Positions 52,843-60,542 of a DNA stretch of 64,000 bases are shown here, in pieces. This DNA comes from Burkholderiales bacterium PBB1 (GTDB taxonomy: Bacteria > Pseudomonadota > Gammaproteobacteria > Burkholderiales > Burkholderiaceae_C), in NCBI GenBank assembly GCA_002255905.1, contig NKIN01000003.1, positions 161,925 through 225,924 on the forward strand. Direction: 5' to 3'. The notes under the pieces are model-generated. The model saw only the letters and a program-made list of their open reading frames with translations, had not been told where the DNA came from and searched no databases. A program made the position numbers and the translations under genes. Position 1 is the stretch's first letter. Each line of letters begins with the position of its first letter.

Positions 52843-52882
52843 TTCTATGCATATCGCAAAAATTTCCATTTAGTTCGGTAGA

Positions 52883-52896
52883 AACACGGCCTACCA
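52883..52896 (+). repeat. attR: direct repeat of the tRNA-Ile2 3' end
   Basis: AACACGGCCTACCA, identical to 25033-25046 and in the same orientation. Flanking bases differ on both sides, so the identical core is 14 bp. No tRNA body precedes it here. It marks the right boundary of the island. Confidence 0.85.
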
Positions 52897-52975
52897 ATTG
52901 ATCCGCAACACAGGTGAACAGTGCCTGCGCCGCTCTGGCGCCCAATGCGTGCTGACCTGAATTTCTGCAGCGCTG

Positions 52976-53944
52976 CTACTTGATCGCCATCGGGTTGATC
53001 GGTGACCCGACGGCGCGCGTGATCGGCAGCGGCGGGGCGACGAACATGAATTCGTAGACGCGATCGTTCGCGCAGTCGTCGGCCAGGTCTTTCAGATAGA
53101 AGATCTCGCCCATCGTGATGCCGATCTTCGGGATGACAACCCAGTGCCATGGCTGGGAGCAGTCGTCGGTTTCGTTCGGGCGAACCTCGCAGCCCCAGGT
53201 GTCGGTGCAGATGGCGGCGATCTCCTTTTGGTAGATCCACTCGGCGGTCTCGAAGGCGAGCCCTGGTGCATCGCCCCCGGCGTAGCCGCCCCATTCGCCA
53301 GCGGCGAGGCAGCGTTCCATGTGTCCGGTGCGAACGATGACGAAGTCGCCGCGGCGGATCTCGACCCCCTGCGCACGTGCCGTGGCGTCGAGGTCGGCGC
53401 CGGTGATGGCTTCACCGTCGTCCAGTGAACTGCGGCCCAGGTGGTGTGCCACGTCGAGCAGGACCCCCCGGCCCACCATGCGGTCCTTGACCTTCTCGAT
53501 GCCGTTCTTCTGGGCGCCATTGGCATCGACCAGCCTCGCGTCGTAGCCGTTCCACATCTTGTCGCCGTAGAAGATGTGGCCCAGCGCATCCCATTGCGTC
53601 CCGCATTGCAGCGGCATCGACACCGCGTCGTCCGCATAGCGAACGCCGCCCGCATCCTGGTTGCCAGCAACCGCATCGGTGCCCGTGGCCAGCATCACGT
53701 GGATCGGGTTGTACCGATTGCCCCACAGCCCCCGCTGCGGGCCATTGCGATCGAAGTTCAGGCCCAGCGAGATGACGCGCCCGCGCTTCACCAGATTGGA
53801 GGCGGCGATGACCTCCTGGGGACCGACGAAATTCAGTGTGCCGATCTCATCATCGGGGCCCCAGCGACCCCAGTTGTCGCAGCGCGCGGCAACCTCATGC
53901 AAATGAGCGAGAGTGAATTTGGCAGCGTCGAATCGATGGGTCAT
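52976..53944 (-). CDS. cyclase-family metal-dependent hydrolase
   Basis: Protein of 322 aa of the cyclase / kynurenine-formamidase-like family. The metal motif appears as CGTQWDALGHI, the variant (GTQWD) seen in one large subfamily, where the classical form is HxGTHxDxPxH. The ATG at 53944 follows AAAGGAGA and begins MTHRFDAAKF. It is divergent from the TetR gene with an operator-like palindrome between. It likely hydrolyses a cyclic amide, lactone or formamide; the substrate is unknown but may be linked to the nearby molybdenum hydroxylase. Confidence 0.87.
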   Translation of the reverse strand: MTHRFDAAKFTLAHLHEVAARCDNWGRWGPDDEIGTLNFVGPQEVIAASNLVKRGRVISLGLNFDRNGPQRGLWGNRYNPIHVMLATGTDAVAGNQDAGGVRYADDAVSMPLQCGTQWDALGHIFYGDKMWNGYDARLVDANGAQKNGIEKVKDRMVGRGVLLDVAHHLGRSSLDDGEAITGADLDATARAQGVEIRRGDFVIVRTGHMERCLAAGEWGGYAGGDAPGLAFETAEWIYQKEIAAICTDTWGCEVRPNETDDCSQPWHWVVIPKIGITMGEIFYLKDLADDCANDRVYEFMFVAPPLPITRAVGSPINPMAIK

Positions 53945-54004
53945 GGCGGTCTCCTTTGCTGTGAGAGCGGTGCGCGGGCAACACGCCGTTTGCAGTTCGA
54001 GAAT

Positions 54005-54018
54005 TGAGCGGCTGCTCA
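54005..54018 (+). promoter_or_regulatory. TetR operator-like palindrome (cyclase/tetR promoter region)
   Basis: TGAGCGGCTGCTCA is an inverted repeat TGAGC-N4-GCTCA, and the surrounding 20 bp are nearly palindromic. It lies between the divergent cyclase and tetR starts. A sequence identical at 11 of 14 positions (TGAGCAGATGCTTA) occurs at 59443-59456 before the hydroxylase operon. Confidence 0.6.
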
Positions 54019-54101
54019 TTTATAGGGGTCGCCAAGTTGGCTGTCAATGCCCTCGACCTCTAGAATCAGGGCCGGTTCATCTCTGGATCCAACGCACTCG
54101 C

Positions 54102-54830
54102 ATGCCGGCCGTGAAGCGCATCCGAACGAGCCCGTCGCTCAAGCGCAAGCAGACCGTTGCACCTGCTGCCGCGGCGTCCGCGCAAGCCGTGCGGCGGCGT
54201 CTGCCACCGGCAGAGCGCAAGATGCTGATCGTCGAGGCGGCCATCGCCTACTTCGCCGAGGTCGGCTTCGAGGGGCAGACCCGCAACCTCTCGGCACGCC
54301 TGGGCGTGACCAATGCGCTGCTGTTCAGGTACTTCCCCACCAAAGAAGAACTGGTCGAGCGGGTGTACCAGCAGATGTACCTGGGCCGGTGGGGCAGCGA
54401 TTGGGAAGACGCGCTCAAGGATCGCGCAGTGCCCTTCGATGCGCGGCTGCGCCGGTTCTACAAGAGCTACCTCTCCGTGATCTACTCGTACGAGTGGATT
54501 CGGATCTTCTTCTTCGCGGGCCTGCGCGGTGTGAACATCAACGACCGCTACATCAGCCTGCTCAACAGCCGCATCGTGCAACCGATCTGCACCGAGGTGC
54601 GGCACGCCTATGGGCTCGCGCCGCCCGAGCAGGTGCCCATCACCGCGGTGGAGTCAGATGCCGTCTGGGGTCTGCAGGGGCAGATCCTGTACATCGGCAT
54701 CCGACGCTTCATCTACAACCAGCACATCGCAGATCCAGAGCGCATCGTGGACGCCGCCGTCGATGTGTTTCTGTCGGGCATCGCGCATGTGGCGTCAGCT
54801 GCATCAGTGGCATCAGCGCCTTCAATCTGA
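54102..54830 (+). CDS. TetR family transcription regulator
   Basis: Protein of 242 aa with an N-terminal basic extension of about 35 residues and then the TetR helix-turn-helix: RKMLIVEAAIAYFAEVGFEG, then SARLGVTNALLFRYFPTKEEL. The C-terminal ligand domain is not recognisable to a subfamily by eye. The ATG at 54102 starts the protein after the palindrome. Likely a repressor of both the divergent cyclase gene and the hydroxylase operon at 54854-59392. Confidence 0.9.
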   Translation: MPAVKRIRTSPSLKRKQTVAPAAAASAQAVRRRLPPAERKMLIVEAAIAYFAEVGFEGQTRNLSARLGVTNALLFRYFPTKEELVERVYQQMYLGRWGSDWEDALKDRAVPFDARLRRFYKSYLSVIYSYEWIRIFFFAGLRGVNINDRYISLLNSRIVQPICTEVRHAYGLAPPEQVPITAVESDAVWGLQGQILYIGIRRFIYNQHIADPERIVDAAVDVFLSGIAHVASAASVASAPSI

Positions 54831-54853
54831 GCCCGCCGTCTACAACGGCGCTG

Positions 54854-55474
54854 TCACGCCCTGTCCTTGCGGAACCACCGCGCACCCCAGCTGCGCAACA
54901 ACTCACGCAGCAGTGCCAGCAGATTGAGTTCGTTGGGTGGGCTTGCAGGTGCTGGGGGTGTTGCGCCTGCCGCAGGCGCCGAACCTGTGTCCGGCACCGG
55001 CATCGCGGTTGGGTTCGGGATCGCCGTTGCAGCGGCGCCAAAGTTCGCGGCGAACTGCGTCAGCAGTGCATCGATGACTGGCAGCAGGAGCCGGCTGCCA
55101 AACTGGGCGAGCTTGCCGCTGACCGTCACGGTGGCCACGCCGACGAGGTGCGATTCGGCTGCGGATTCGCCCGGCTCGACGCTTGCCGTGAGCTTCATGC
55201 TGGCAGACGATCCCGAGCGATCGGCGCCCTTTCCCAGCATCGACAGCGCCATCAGGGAGTCGTCGCGGCTCAGCAGCTCGATGTCTCCGGCGAAGCTCAT
55301 CGTGGCTGGACCCACACGGCTTTTGACGGTGCCCTTGTAGTGGGTGGCGTCGATCTGTTCGGTGATGGTCGCACCGGGCAGGCAGGCTGCCGTGGCCGTG
55401 ACGTCGGAGAGCACGGCCCAGGCCTGCGCTGCGCTCGCGCCGATGGGGTATCGGCGTTCTATGGTCAGTTCCAT
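54854..55474 (-). CDS. CoxG-like SRPBCC protein
   Basis: Protein of 206 aa of the carbon-monoxide-dehydrogenase subunit G family (SRPBCC fold). The conserved parts are AWAVLSDVTATAACLPGA and the YKGTVKSRVGPATMSFAGDI region. A Pro/Ala-rich linker and a C-terminal helix (LNLLALLRELLRSWG) follow, which in CoxG serves membrane recruitment. Last gene of the operon, 74 bp after the large subunit gene. Confidence 0.9.
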   Translation of the reverse strand: MELTIERRYPIGASAAQAWAVLSDVTATAACLPGATITEQIDATHYKGTVKSRVGPATMSFAGDIELLSRDDSLMALSMLGKGADRSGSSASMKLTASVEPGESAAESHLVGVATVTVSGKLAQFGSRLLLPVIDALLTQFAANFGAAATAIPNPTAMPVPDTGSAPAAGATPPAPASPPNELNLLALLRELLRSWGARWFRKDRA

Positions 55475-55548
55475 GGAGGGTGTCCTGCAAAGGTCGATGT
55501 CGAATGCCGCCGGGCGCCTGTGTCGGGCCCGGCACAGCCTCGCGGACC

Positions 55549-58020
55549 TTAACCGCCCGCAGCGCGAACGATCTCGCGAAGACGGCGTGGCGTGAGAGGC
55601 ACCTCGGACAGCTGAACTCCGAGGTCCTTGAGCGCATCCTCGATGGCCTGGACGATCACGGGCGGCGCCGCCATCCGACCCCCTTCACCACCACCCTTGA
55701 TGCCGTACTCGGTGTAAGGCGACGGCGTCTCGACATGGCCCACGCGGATGTGCGCCGGCATCTCGTGCGCGGTCGGGATGTGATAGTCGGCATACGAGCC
55801 GGTCAGCAACTGCCCGCTCTCGTCGTAGCGAAAGTGTTCATACAGCGCGGTGCCGATGCCTTGCGCGGTTCCGCCGCGCACATGGCCCGCCAGGGTCATC
55901 GGGTTCACCACCGTGCCGCAGTCGTGGACTGCGACGTAATCGAGGATCTTCACCTTGCCGGTCCGGGTGTCCACCTCCACGGCGGCGGCATGGACCATGT
56001 GGCCCATGATCGGATAGAAGATGCCGAGGTGCGTGCCATCGGCCGCCGGCATCGTGGTCAGCGGGTGGTCGTATACCGCGGTGGTTTCGAGGCCGCTGTC
56101 GAACTCGGGCTGGTCGGGGAAATTCAGGCGGAAGTAATGCGCGGCCGTGGCCACGTCGGCGATGGTTTTCTCTTTGCCAGGGACGCCTTTCACGCCGATC
56201 TTCCCGCTGCGCAGTTCGAGATCGCCAGTGCCGCATTCCAGCATGTGCCCTGCCAGCCGAAAGAGCTTCTCGCGCAGCGTGCGCACGCCCTTGACCACGG
56301 CGCCTGCCACCATCACGGTGTAGCGGCTGCCGCCAGGCCCCGTGCCATTGAAGCCGCCATCGGTGTCGGCATAGCCGATCGACACATCGGAGGGCTCCAC
56401 CGTCAGCGCCTCGGCGACGATCTGGGTCACGACCGTCTCGGGGCTGTTGCCCCAGAACGGCGCGCACAGCTGCACGAAGACCTTGCCGGTCGGGTCGAGC
56501 CGGATCGCCACCGATTCGGGAGAGCTCGACAGGGTGAAGCCGGGGTGTTCAGGCGGGTTCAGCGACCAGAATTCGGTGGAACTGAAGACGCTGCGCTCTT
56601 GGCAGGAGACCAGGCCGATGCCGATGTGGCGGCCCTGCGCCTTGGCCTCGGCCTGCTTCCGACGCCAGCCGTCCACGTCGAACATGCCCAGCGCCTTGTC
56701 CAGCACCGCCTGGTAGTTGCCGATGTCGTAGACGTTGCCCGACGGGATCACGTACGGGAATTCGTGTGGCTGGATCAGGTTGTGCCGGCGCAGGGCGATG
56801 CCGTCGATGCCGAGTTCCTGGGCCGCTGCATCCACCATGCGCTCAAGCACGAAATTGGTGACTTCGGAGCCGAATCCGCGGTAGGCCCCTTGCTGGCACT
56901 TGTTGGACAACACCGCGGTGATGCGCGCCTGCACGCTGTTGATCCGGTAGGGACCGACGACCTGCGAGAACGCGTTGCCGTGCGTGCCGTAGCCGTACTG
57001 CAGGTAGGCGCCGTAGTCATCCCATACGCGGTAACGCAGCGCCAGCATCGTTCCGTCATCGCGCACGGCGAGTTCGGCGTCGTACAGCCGGTCAGAGCCA
57101 TGAGCGTCGGCATTGGCGATGTTGTCCGCACGGTCCTCGACGTACTTCACCGGGCAGCCGGCGATGCGCGAAAGGCCCGCTGTCAGCACGATCACCCGGT
57201 GCAGGAACAGCTTCGAGCCAAAGCTGCCACCTGCCAGCGTGGGCACGATGGTCAAGTGGGTCGCCGGCACGTTCAGCGACATGGCGCACAGCCACCCGAC
57301 GTAGGTGTACATCGAGGTGTTGCAGTGGACCCTGAACTTGCCTGTTCCCGAATCGAAATCGGCGATCGCGCCCGCGGTCTCCATGGGCTGCGGGCCCGAT
57401 CGGCCCCAGCGCAGGCGCCGGCGAATCACGCGGTCTGCACGGGCGAAGTCATCGTCCACCGGACCGAAGGTGAAGGTCCGGTCCATGGCGACATTGCTGT
57501 CGCCGCGCTCGGGGTGCAGCACGGCATCGCCGCGGGCGTGCTCCTGCTGCTCGATGTCGGTGACGACGGGCAGCTCTTCGTACTCGACCTCGATGAGCTC
57601 GAGCGCGTCTTCGGCGATGTATCTGTCTTCGGCGATGACCGCGGCGACCGTCTCGCCCACATGGCGGACCTTGTCGATCGCGATGGCCGGCTGGACCACC
57701 GCCGGGCTGGAGAAGGTGACCGTGGGGCCGGTGGTCTCGGCAAACTCGCGGCCGGTGACGACGCAGATCACGCCGGGCAGCGCGCGCGCGGCGCTCACGT
57801 CGATCGACTTGATGCGTGCATGCGCAAACGGGCTGCGCAGCATGGCCGCATGCGCCATTCCGGGCACCACGACGTCATCGAGGTACTTGCCCTTGCCGGT
57901 GAGCAGGCGCGGGTCCTCGACCCGTTTCATGCTCTTGCCGATCCAGCGCGGCTCGTCCTGAGGCGGCTTCTCGCGGCGGGGCGCCGGGATGTCGAGCTTG
58001 GGGATGTACCGGGTGTTCAT
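55549..58020 (-). CDS. molybdenum hydroxylase large subunit, xanthine dehydrogenase family
   Basis: Molybdopterin cytosine-dinucleotide type catalytic subunit, 823 aa. An N-terminal a/b hammerhead domain (from GKGKYLDDVVVPGM) is followed by Mo-binding domains: GGSFGSK at about 265-270, the active-site loop AYRGFG (379-384), and the catalytic glutamate E779 in GGGEGGRMAAPP. Form I CO dehydrogenase would have AYxCSFR and form II AYRGAGR, so this is neither by motif. Its substrate (N-heterocycle, aldehyde or similar) is unknown. The ATG at 58020 overlaps the small-subunit stop. Confidence 0.93.
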   Translation of the reverse strand: MNTRYIPKLDIPAPRREKPPQDEPRWIGKSMKRVEDPRLLTGKGKYLDDVVVPGMAHAAMLRSPFAHARIKSIDVSAARALPGVICVVTGREFAETTGPTVTFSSPAVVQPAIAIDKVRHVGETVAAVIAEDRYIAEDALELIEVEYEELPVVTDIEQQEHARGDAVLHPERGDSNVAMDRTFTFGPVDDDFARADRVIRRRLRWGRSGPQPMETAGAIADFDSGTGKFRVHCNTSMYTYVGWLCAMSLNVPATHLTIVPTLAGGSFGSKLFLHRVIVLTAGLSRIAGCPVKYVEDRADNIANADAHGSDRLYDAELAVRDDGTMLALRYRVWDDYGAYLQYGYGTHGNAFSQVVGPYRINSVQARITAVLSNKCQQGAYRGFGSEVTNFVLERMVDAAAQELGIDGIALRRHNLIQPHEFPYVIPSGNVYDIGNYQAVLDKALGMFDVDGWRRKQAEAKAQGRHIGIGLVSCQERSVFSSTEFWSLNPPEHPGFTLSSSPESVAIRLDPTGKVFVQLCAPFWGNSPETVVTQIVAEALTVEPSDVSIGYADTDGGFNGTGPGGSRYTVMVAGAVVKGVRTLREKLFRLAGHMLECGTGDLELRSGKIGVKGVPGKEKTIADVATAAHYFRLNFPDQPEFDSGLETTAVYDHPLTTMPAADGTHLGIFYPIMGHMVHAAAVEVDTRTGKVKILDYVAVHDCGTVVNPMTLAGHVRGGTAQGIGTALYEHFRYDESGQLLTGSYADYHIPTAHEMPAHIRVGHVETPSPYTEYGIKGGGEGGRMAAPPVIVQAIEDALKDLGVQLSEVPLTPRRLREIVRAAGG

Positions 58021-58511
58021 GCCTGCGCTCCGGTCTCGCGCATCGTGGCGGCGGCAGCCATGATTGCGTCGATGATGGTCTCGTAACCGGTGCAGCGACA
58101 CAGGTTACCGGAGATGGCGTCGGCCACCTGCTCGCGGGTGGGGTCTGGATTGCCTTGCAGCAGTTCCTGCGCCGTCATCAGCATGCCCGGCGTGCAGAAG
58201 CCGCATTGAAGTCCGTGCTTTTCCCAGAAAGCCTGTTGCAGCGGATGCATGTCCTGCATCGTGCCGAGGCCCTCGACGGTGCGGACCGTGCAGCCGTCGG
58301 CCTGCACGGCAAACATGAGACACGAGCGCACGGTCTGTCCATCGACAGAGACGGTGCAGGTGCCGCAAACGCCGTGTTCGCAGCCGACGTGCGTGCCGGT
58401 GAGCGCGAGGTCTTGCCGCAGGAAGTCGGACAGCAGCTTGCGGGCGGGAACCTGACGGGTGTAGGTGCGGCCATTGACCGTCAGCGTCACCGGATGATCG
58501 ACTTTGCTCAT
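58017..58511 (-). CDS. molybdenum hydroxylase small subunit, 2x[2Fe-2S]
   Basis: Electron-transfer subunit of 164 aa. The plant-type cluster is ligated by C44, C49, C52 and C64, and the second helical-domain cluster by C103, C106, C138 and C140 (QCGFCTPGM and LCRCTGY). It lies between the FAD subunit and large subunit genes, with the gene order M-S-L as in cox clusters. Confidence 0.96.
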   Translation of the reverse strand: MSKVDHPVTLTVNGRTYTRQVPARKLLSDFLRQDLALTGTHVGCEHGVCGTCTVSVDGQTVRSCLMFAVQADGCTVRTVEGLGTMQDMHPLQQAFWEKHGLQCGFCTPGMLMTAQELLQGNPDPTREQVADAISGNLCRCTGYETIIDAIMAAAATMRETGAQA

Positions 58512-58528
58512 GCGTTGGGTTCCTTGCC

Positions 58529-59392
58529 TCAGCCCGCGGGCGCTGTCGCGGCCGCGCTGCGCAGCGCCCTGGGTGTCAGGGTGCGGATCAGGTCCAGCCG
58601 GTACTCGGCATCAGCGTGCTGGTCGGAGGCGGGTGTGATGGACGCGGCCGCAGCGCTTGCAGCGCGTTCGAAGACGGCATCAGATGGCGGCTCGCCGACG
58701 AGGATGCTTTCGGCCTGCGGGCAGCGGATCGCATGCGCGTCGACGCCGGCGTAGGCGAGCGTGGCCGAAACGATGCGGCCACCGCGGATGCCCAGCGTCG
58801 ATGCCACCAGCGTCAGCGCGAAATCTCCTTGGCGTATGGACATTTCCTCGAACCCATGGCCGACGCTGCGCGCGGGGATCGCCACCTCCACCAGCAACTC
58901 ATCGGCCTGCGCGGCCGTGGTGTACGGGCCGATGAAGAAGTCAGCGGCCTTGACGATGCGCTCACCGCGGACACTGCGCAGCCGCAGTTCGCCGTCGAGC
59001 GCCAGCAGCACGGCAGGCATCTCCGAGGCGGGGTCGGCGTGACACAGGTTGCCCGCCAGCGTGCCGCGGTTGCGGATCGCATGGTGAGCCACATGGGGGT
59101 AGGCCGCGGCCATCAGCGGCGCCAGTTCGCGAACCAGGGGCGAGGCCGCCAGTGCGGCGTGACGCGCCAGGGCGCCGATGCGCAACACCGAGCCGTCCTG
59201 CCAGTGCTGATCCAGACCGGCGATGCGATTGATGTCGATCAATGCGGCCGGGCGGGCAAACCGGAGGTTCATCATCGCCACGAGGCTTTGGCCTCCGGCG
59301 ATGACACGGGCGTCTTCGCCGCGCTCGGCCAGCAACGCCAGCGCTTCATCGAGCGTCGCCGGACGCAGGTAGTCGAAGTGGGCTGGCTTCAT
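58529..59392 (-). CDS. molybdenum hydroxylase medium subunit, FAD-binding
   Basis: Protein of 287 aa binding FAD and passing electrons to the acceptor. The VAO-type FAD motif is ARVIAGGQSLVAMMN and the second FAD contact is RNRGTLAGNLCHADPASEMP. It begins MKPAHFDYLRPATLDEAL. First gene of the M-S-L-G operon; a palindrome at 59443-59456 lies about 50 bp upstream. Confidence 0.95.
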   Translation of the reverse strand: MKPAHFDYLRPATLDEALALLAERGEDARVIAGGQSLVAMMNLRFARPAALIDINRIAGLDQHWQDGSVLRIGALARHAALAASPLVRELAPLMAAAYPHVAHHAIRNRGTLAGNLCHADPASEMPAVLLALDGELRLRSVRGERIVKAADFFIGPYTTAAQADELLVEVAIPARSVGHGFEEMSIRQGDFALTLVASTLGIRGGRIVSATLAYAGVDAHAIRCPQAESILVGEPPSDAVFERAASAAAASITPASDQHADAEYRLDLIRTLTPRALRSAAATAPAG

Positions 59393-59442
59393 GGTCTCCT
59401 GCCGCGTGGTGTGGGAAGCTGCCGCGAATCGCAGCTCCTAAG

Positions 59443-59456
59443 TGAGCAGATGCTTA
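59443..59456 (-). promoter_or_regulatory. TetR operator-like palindrome (hydroxylase operon promoter region)
   Basis: TGAGCAGATGCTTA within the longer near-palindrome AGTGAGCAGATGCTTACT. It shares 11 of 14 positions with the palindrome at 54005-54018 and sits where a repressor could block the operon promoter. The divergent moxR-type gene starts 126 bp away on the other side. Confidence 0.6.
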
Positions 59457-59581
59457 CTATTGCAAATCTCAGCCAACACCGTCAAGGCCTTATCCTCGAT
59501 GGGACCTAAGGGGTTCCACGGGTCGGGCAGGTCTTGCAGCGGCTTGCCCTTGGGTCAACGGAAGGCCTCGGGCCATCGTCA

Positions 59582-60541
59582 ATGAACACGCCTCATCCAC
59601 CACCGCTGCGGATTTCCACGCCACTGCCTGCGACGGTCGATGACCTCGTGATCGCACTCACCCAGGCGGGCTACGTTTGCGATCGCCCGCTGGCGGTGTC
59701 GGTGTTCCTGTCGCTGAGGCTGCAGCGCCCGTTGTTCCTCGAAGGCGAGCCGGGGGTCGGGAAGACGCAATTGGCCAAGTCGCTGGCCGACGTGCTCGGC
59801 AGCCGGTTGCTGCGCGTGCAGTGTCACGAAGGCCTGGACATCGCGCAGACGGCCTATGAATGGAATGTGCAGCGCCAGCTGATGCGGGTGAGGCTGGCCG
59901 AGGCGTCCGGGCGCATCCAGGGCGAAGCCGCCGAGGCGCAGCTCGAGCGAAGCCTGTATCAGCGCGACATGCTCGTCGAGCGTCCGCTGCTGCAGGCCCT
60001 GACGCAGCCGACGTCCCCGGTGCTGCTCATCGACGAGCTCGACCGTGCCGACGAACCATTCGACGCCTTCCTGCTTGAAATGCTGGCCGAGAACCAGATC
60101 ACCGTCCCTGAATTGGGGACGATCACTGCCAGTGCGCCCCCGATCACGGTGATCACGAGCAACCGCACGCGCGACGTCCATGACGCGCTGAAGCGGCGGT
60201 GCCTGTATCACTGGGTGGGCTTTCCCGACCCTGTGCGCGAGCTTGAGATCGTGCGCCGGCGAGCGCCCGACGCTGCGGCGAACCTGGCCGCGCAGGTGGT
60301 CGCTGTCGTGCGCCGTGTCCGCGCGATGGATCTGCTCAAGGCGCCCGGCGTGTCGGAGACGATCGACTGGGTGCGGGCGCTCAGCGCGCTGTCCGTGGTG
60401 TGCCTGGACCCTGCGGTAGTCGAGCAGACCCTGGGCGTGTTGCTCAAGCACCGTGAGGACATCGAGCAATTGCGTGCCCATGACACCGCCAGCCTGCTGC
60501 GGGAATTGCAGGACAAGGGGTGGCTGGAGCAGGGCACCTGA
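59582..60541 (+). CDS. MoxR-type AAA+ ATPase (CoxD-like)
   Basis: AAA+ chaperone-like ATPase of 319 aa. Walker A is GEPGVGKT in LFLEGEPGVGKTQLAKSLA, Walker B is VLLIDELDRAD, and sensor 1 is ITVITSNRTRDVHDALKRR. In CO dehydrogenase clusters CoxD helps install the [CuSMoO2] centre; close relatives serve other molybdenum hydroxylases. The ATG at 59582 is the first conserved start. Forms an operon with the VWA gene, 1 bp apart. Confidence 0.92.
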   Translation: MNTPHPPPLRISTPLPATVDDLVIALTQAGYVCDRPLAVSVFLSLRLQRPLFLEGEPGVGKTQLAKSLADVLGSRLLRVQCHEGLDIAQTAYEWNVQRQLMRVRLAEASGRIQGEAAEAQLERSLYQRDMLVERPLLQALTQPTSPVLLIDELDRADEPFDAFLLEMLAENQITVPELGTITASAPPITVITSNRTRDVHDALKRRCLYHWVGFPDPVRELEIVRRRAPDAAANLAAQVVAVVRRVRAMDLLKAPGVSETIDWVRALSALSVVCLDPAVVEQTLGVLLKHREDIEQLRAHDTASLLRELQDKGWLEQGT

Positions 60542-60542
60542 G

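Larger units (their letters stand above)
25047..52896 (+). mobile_element. 27.85-kb genomic island with phenol degradation cargo
   Basis: Bounded on the left by a tRNA 3' end and on the right by an exact 14-bp direct repeat of it. It has an adjacent P4-type integrase and matching TGGGTAAC-N4-TGGGTAAC motifs near both ends. It holds int, one unknown gene, the dmpR regulator, dmpKLMNOP, a LysR gene, dmpQB-DUF336-dmpCDEFGHI, an envelope module (YCF48-like, RND, DUF1302, DUF1329), a LysR-DoxX-LigB group and a gene remnant. No conjugation, replication or excisionase gene was recognised, so it is not visibly self-transmissible. The boundaries are seen directly; mobility is inferred. Confidence 0.85.

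Noticed and set aside
25047-52896. Integrative and conjugative element
   Set aside because: No relaxase, type IV secretion, coupling protein or replication gene was found inside the boundaries; called a genomic island only.
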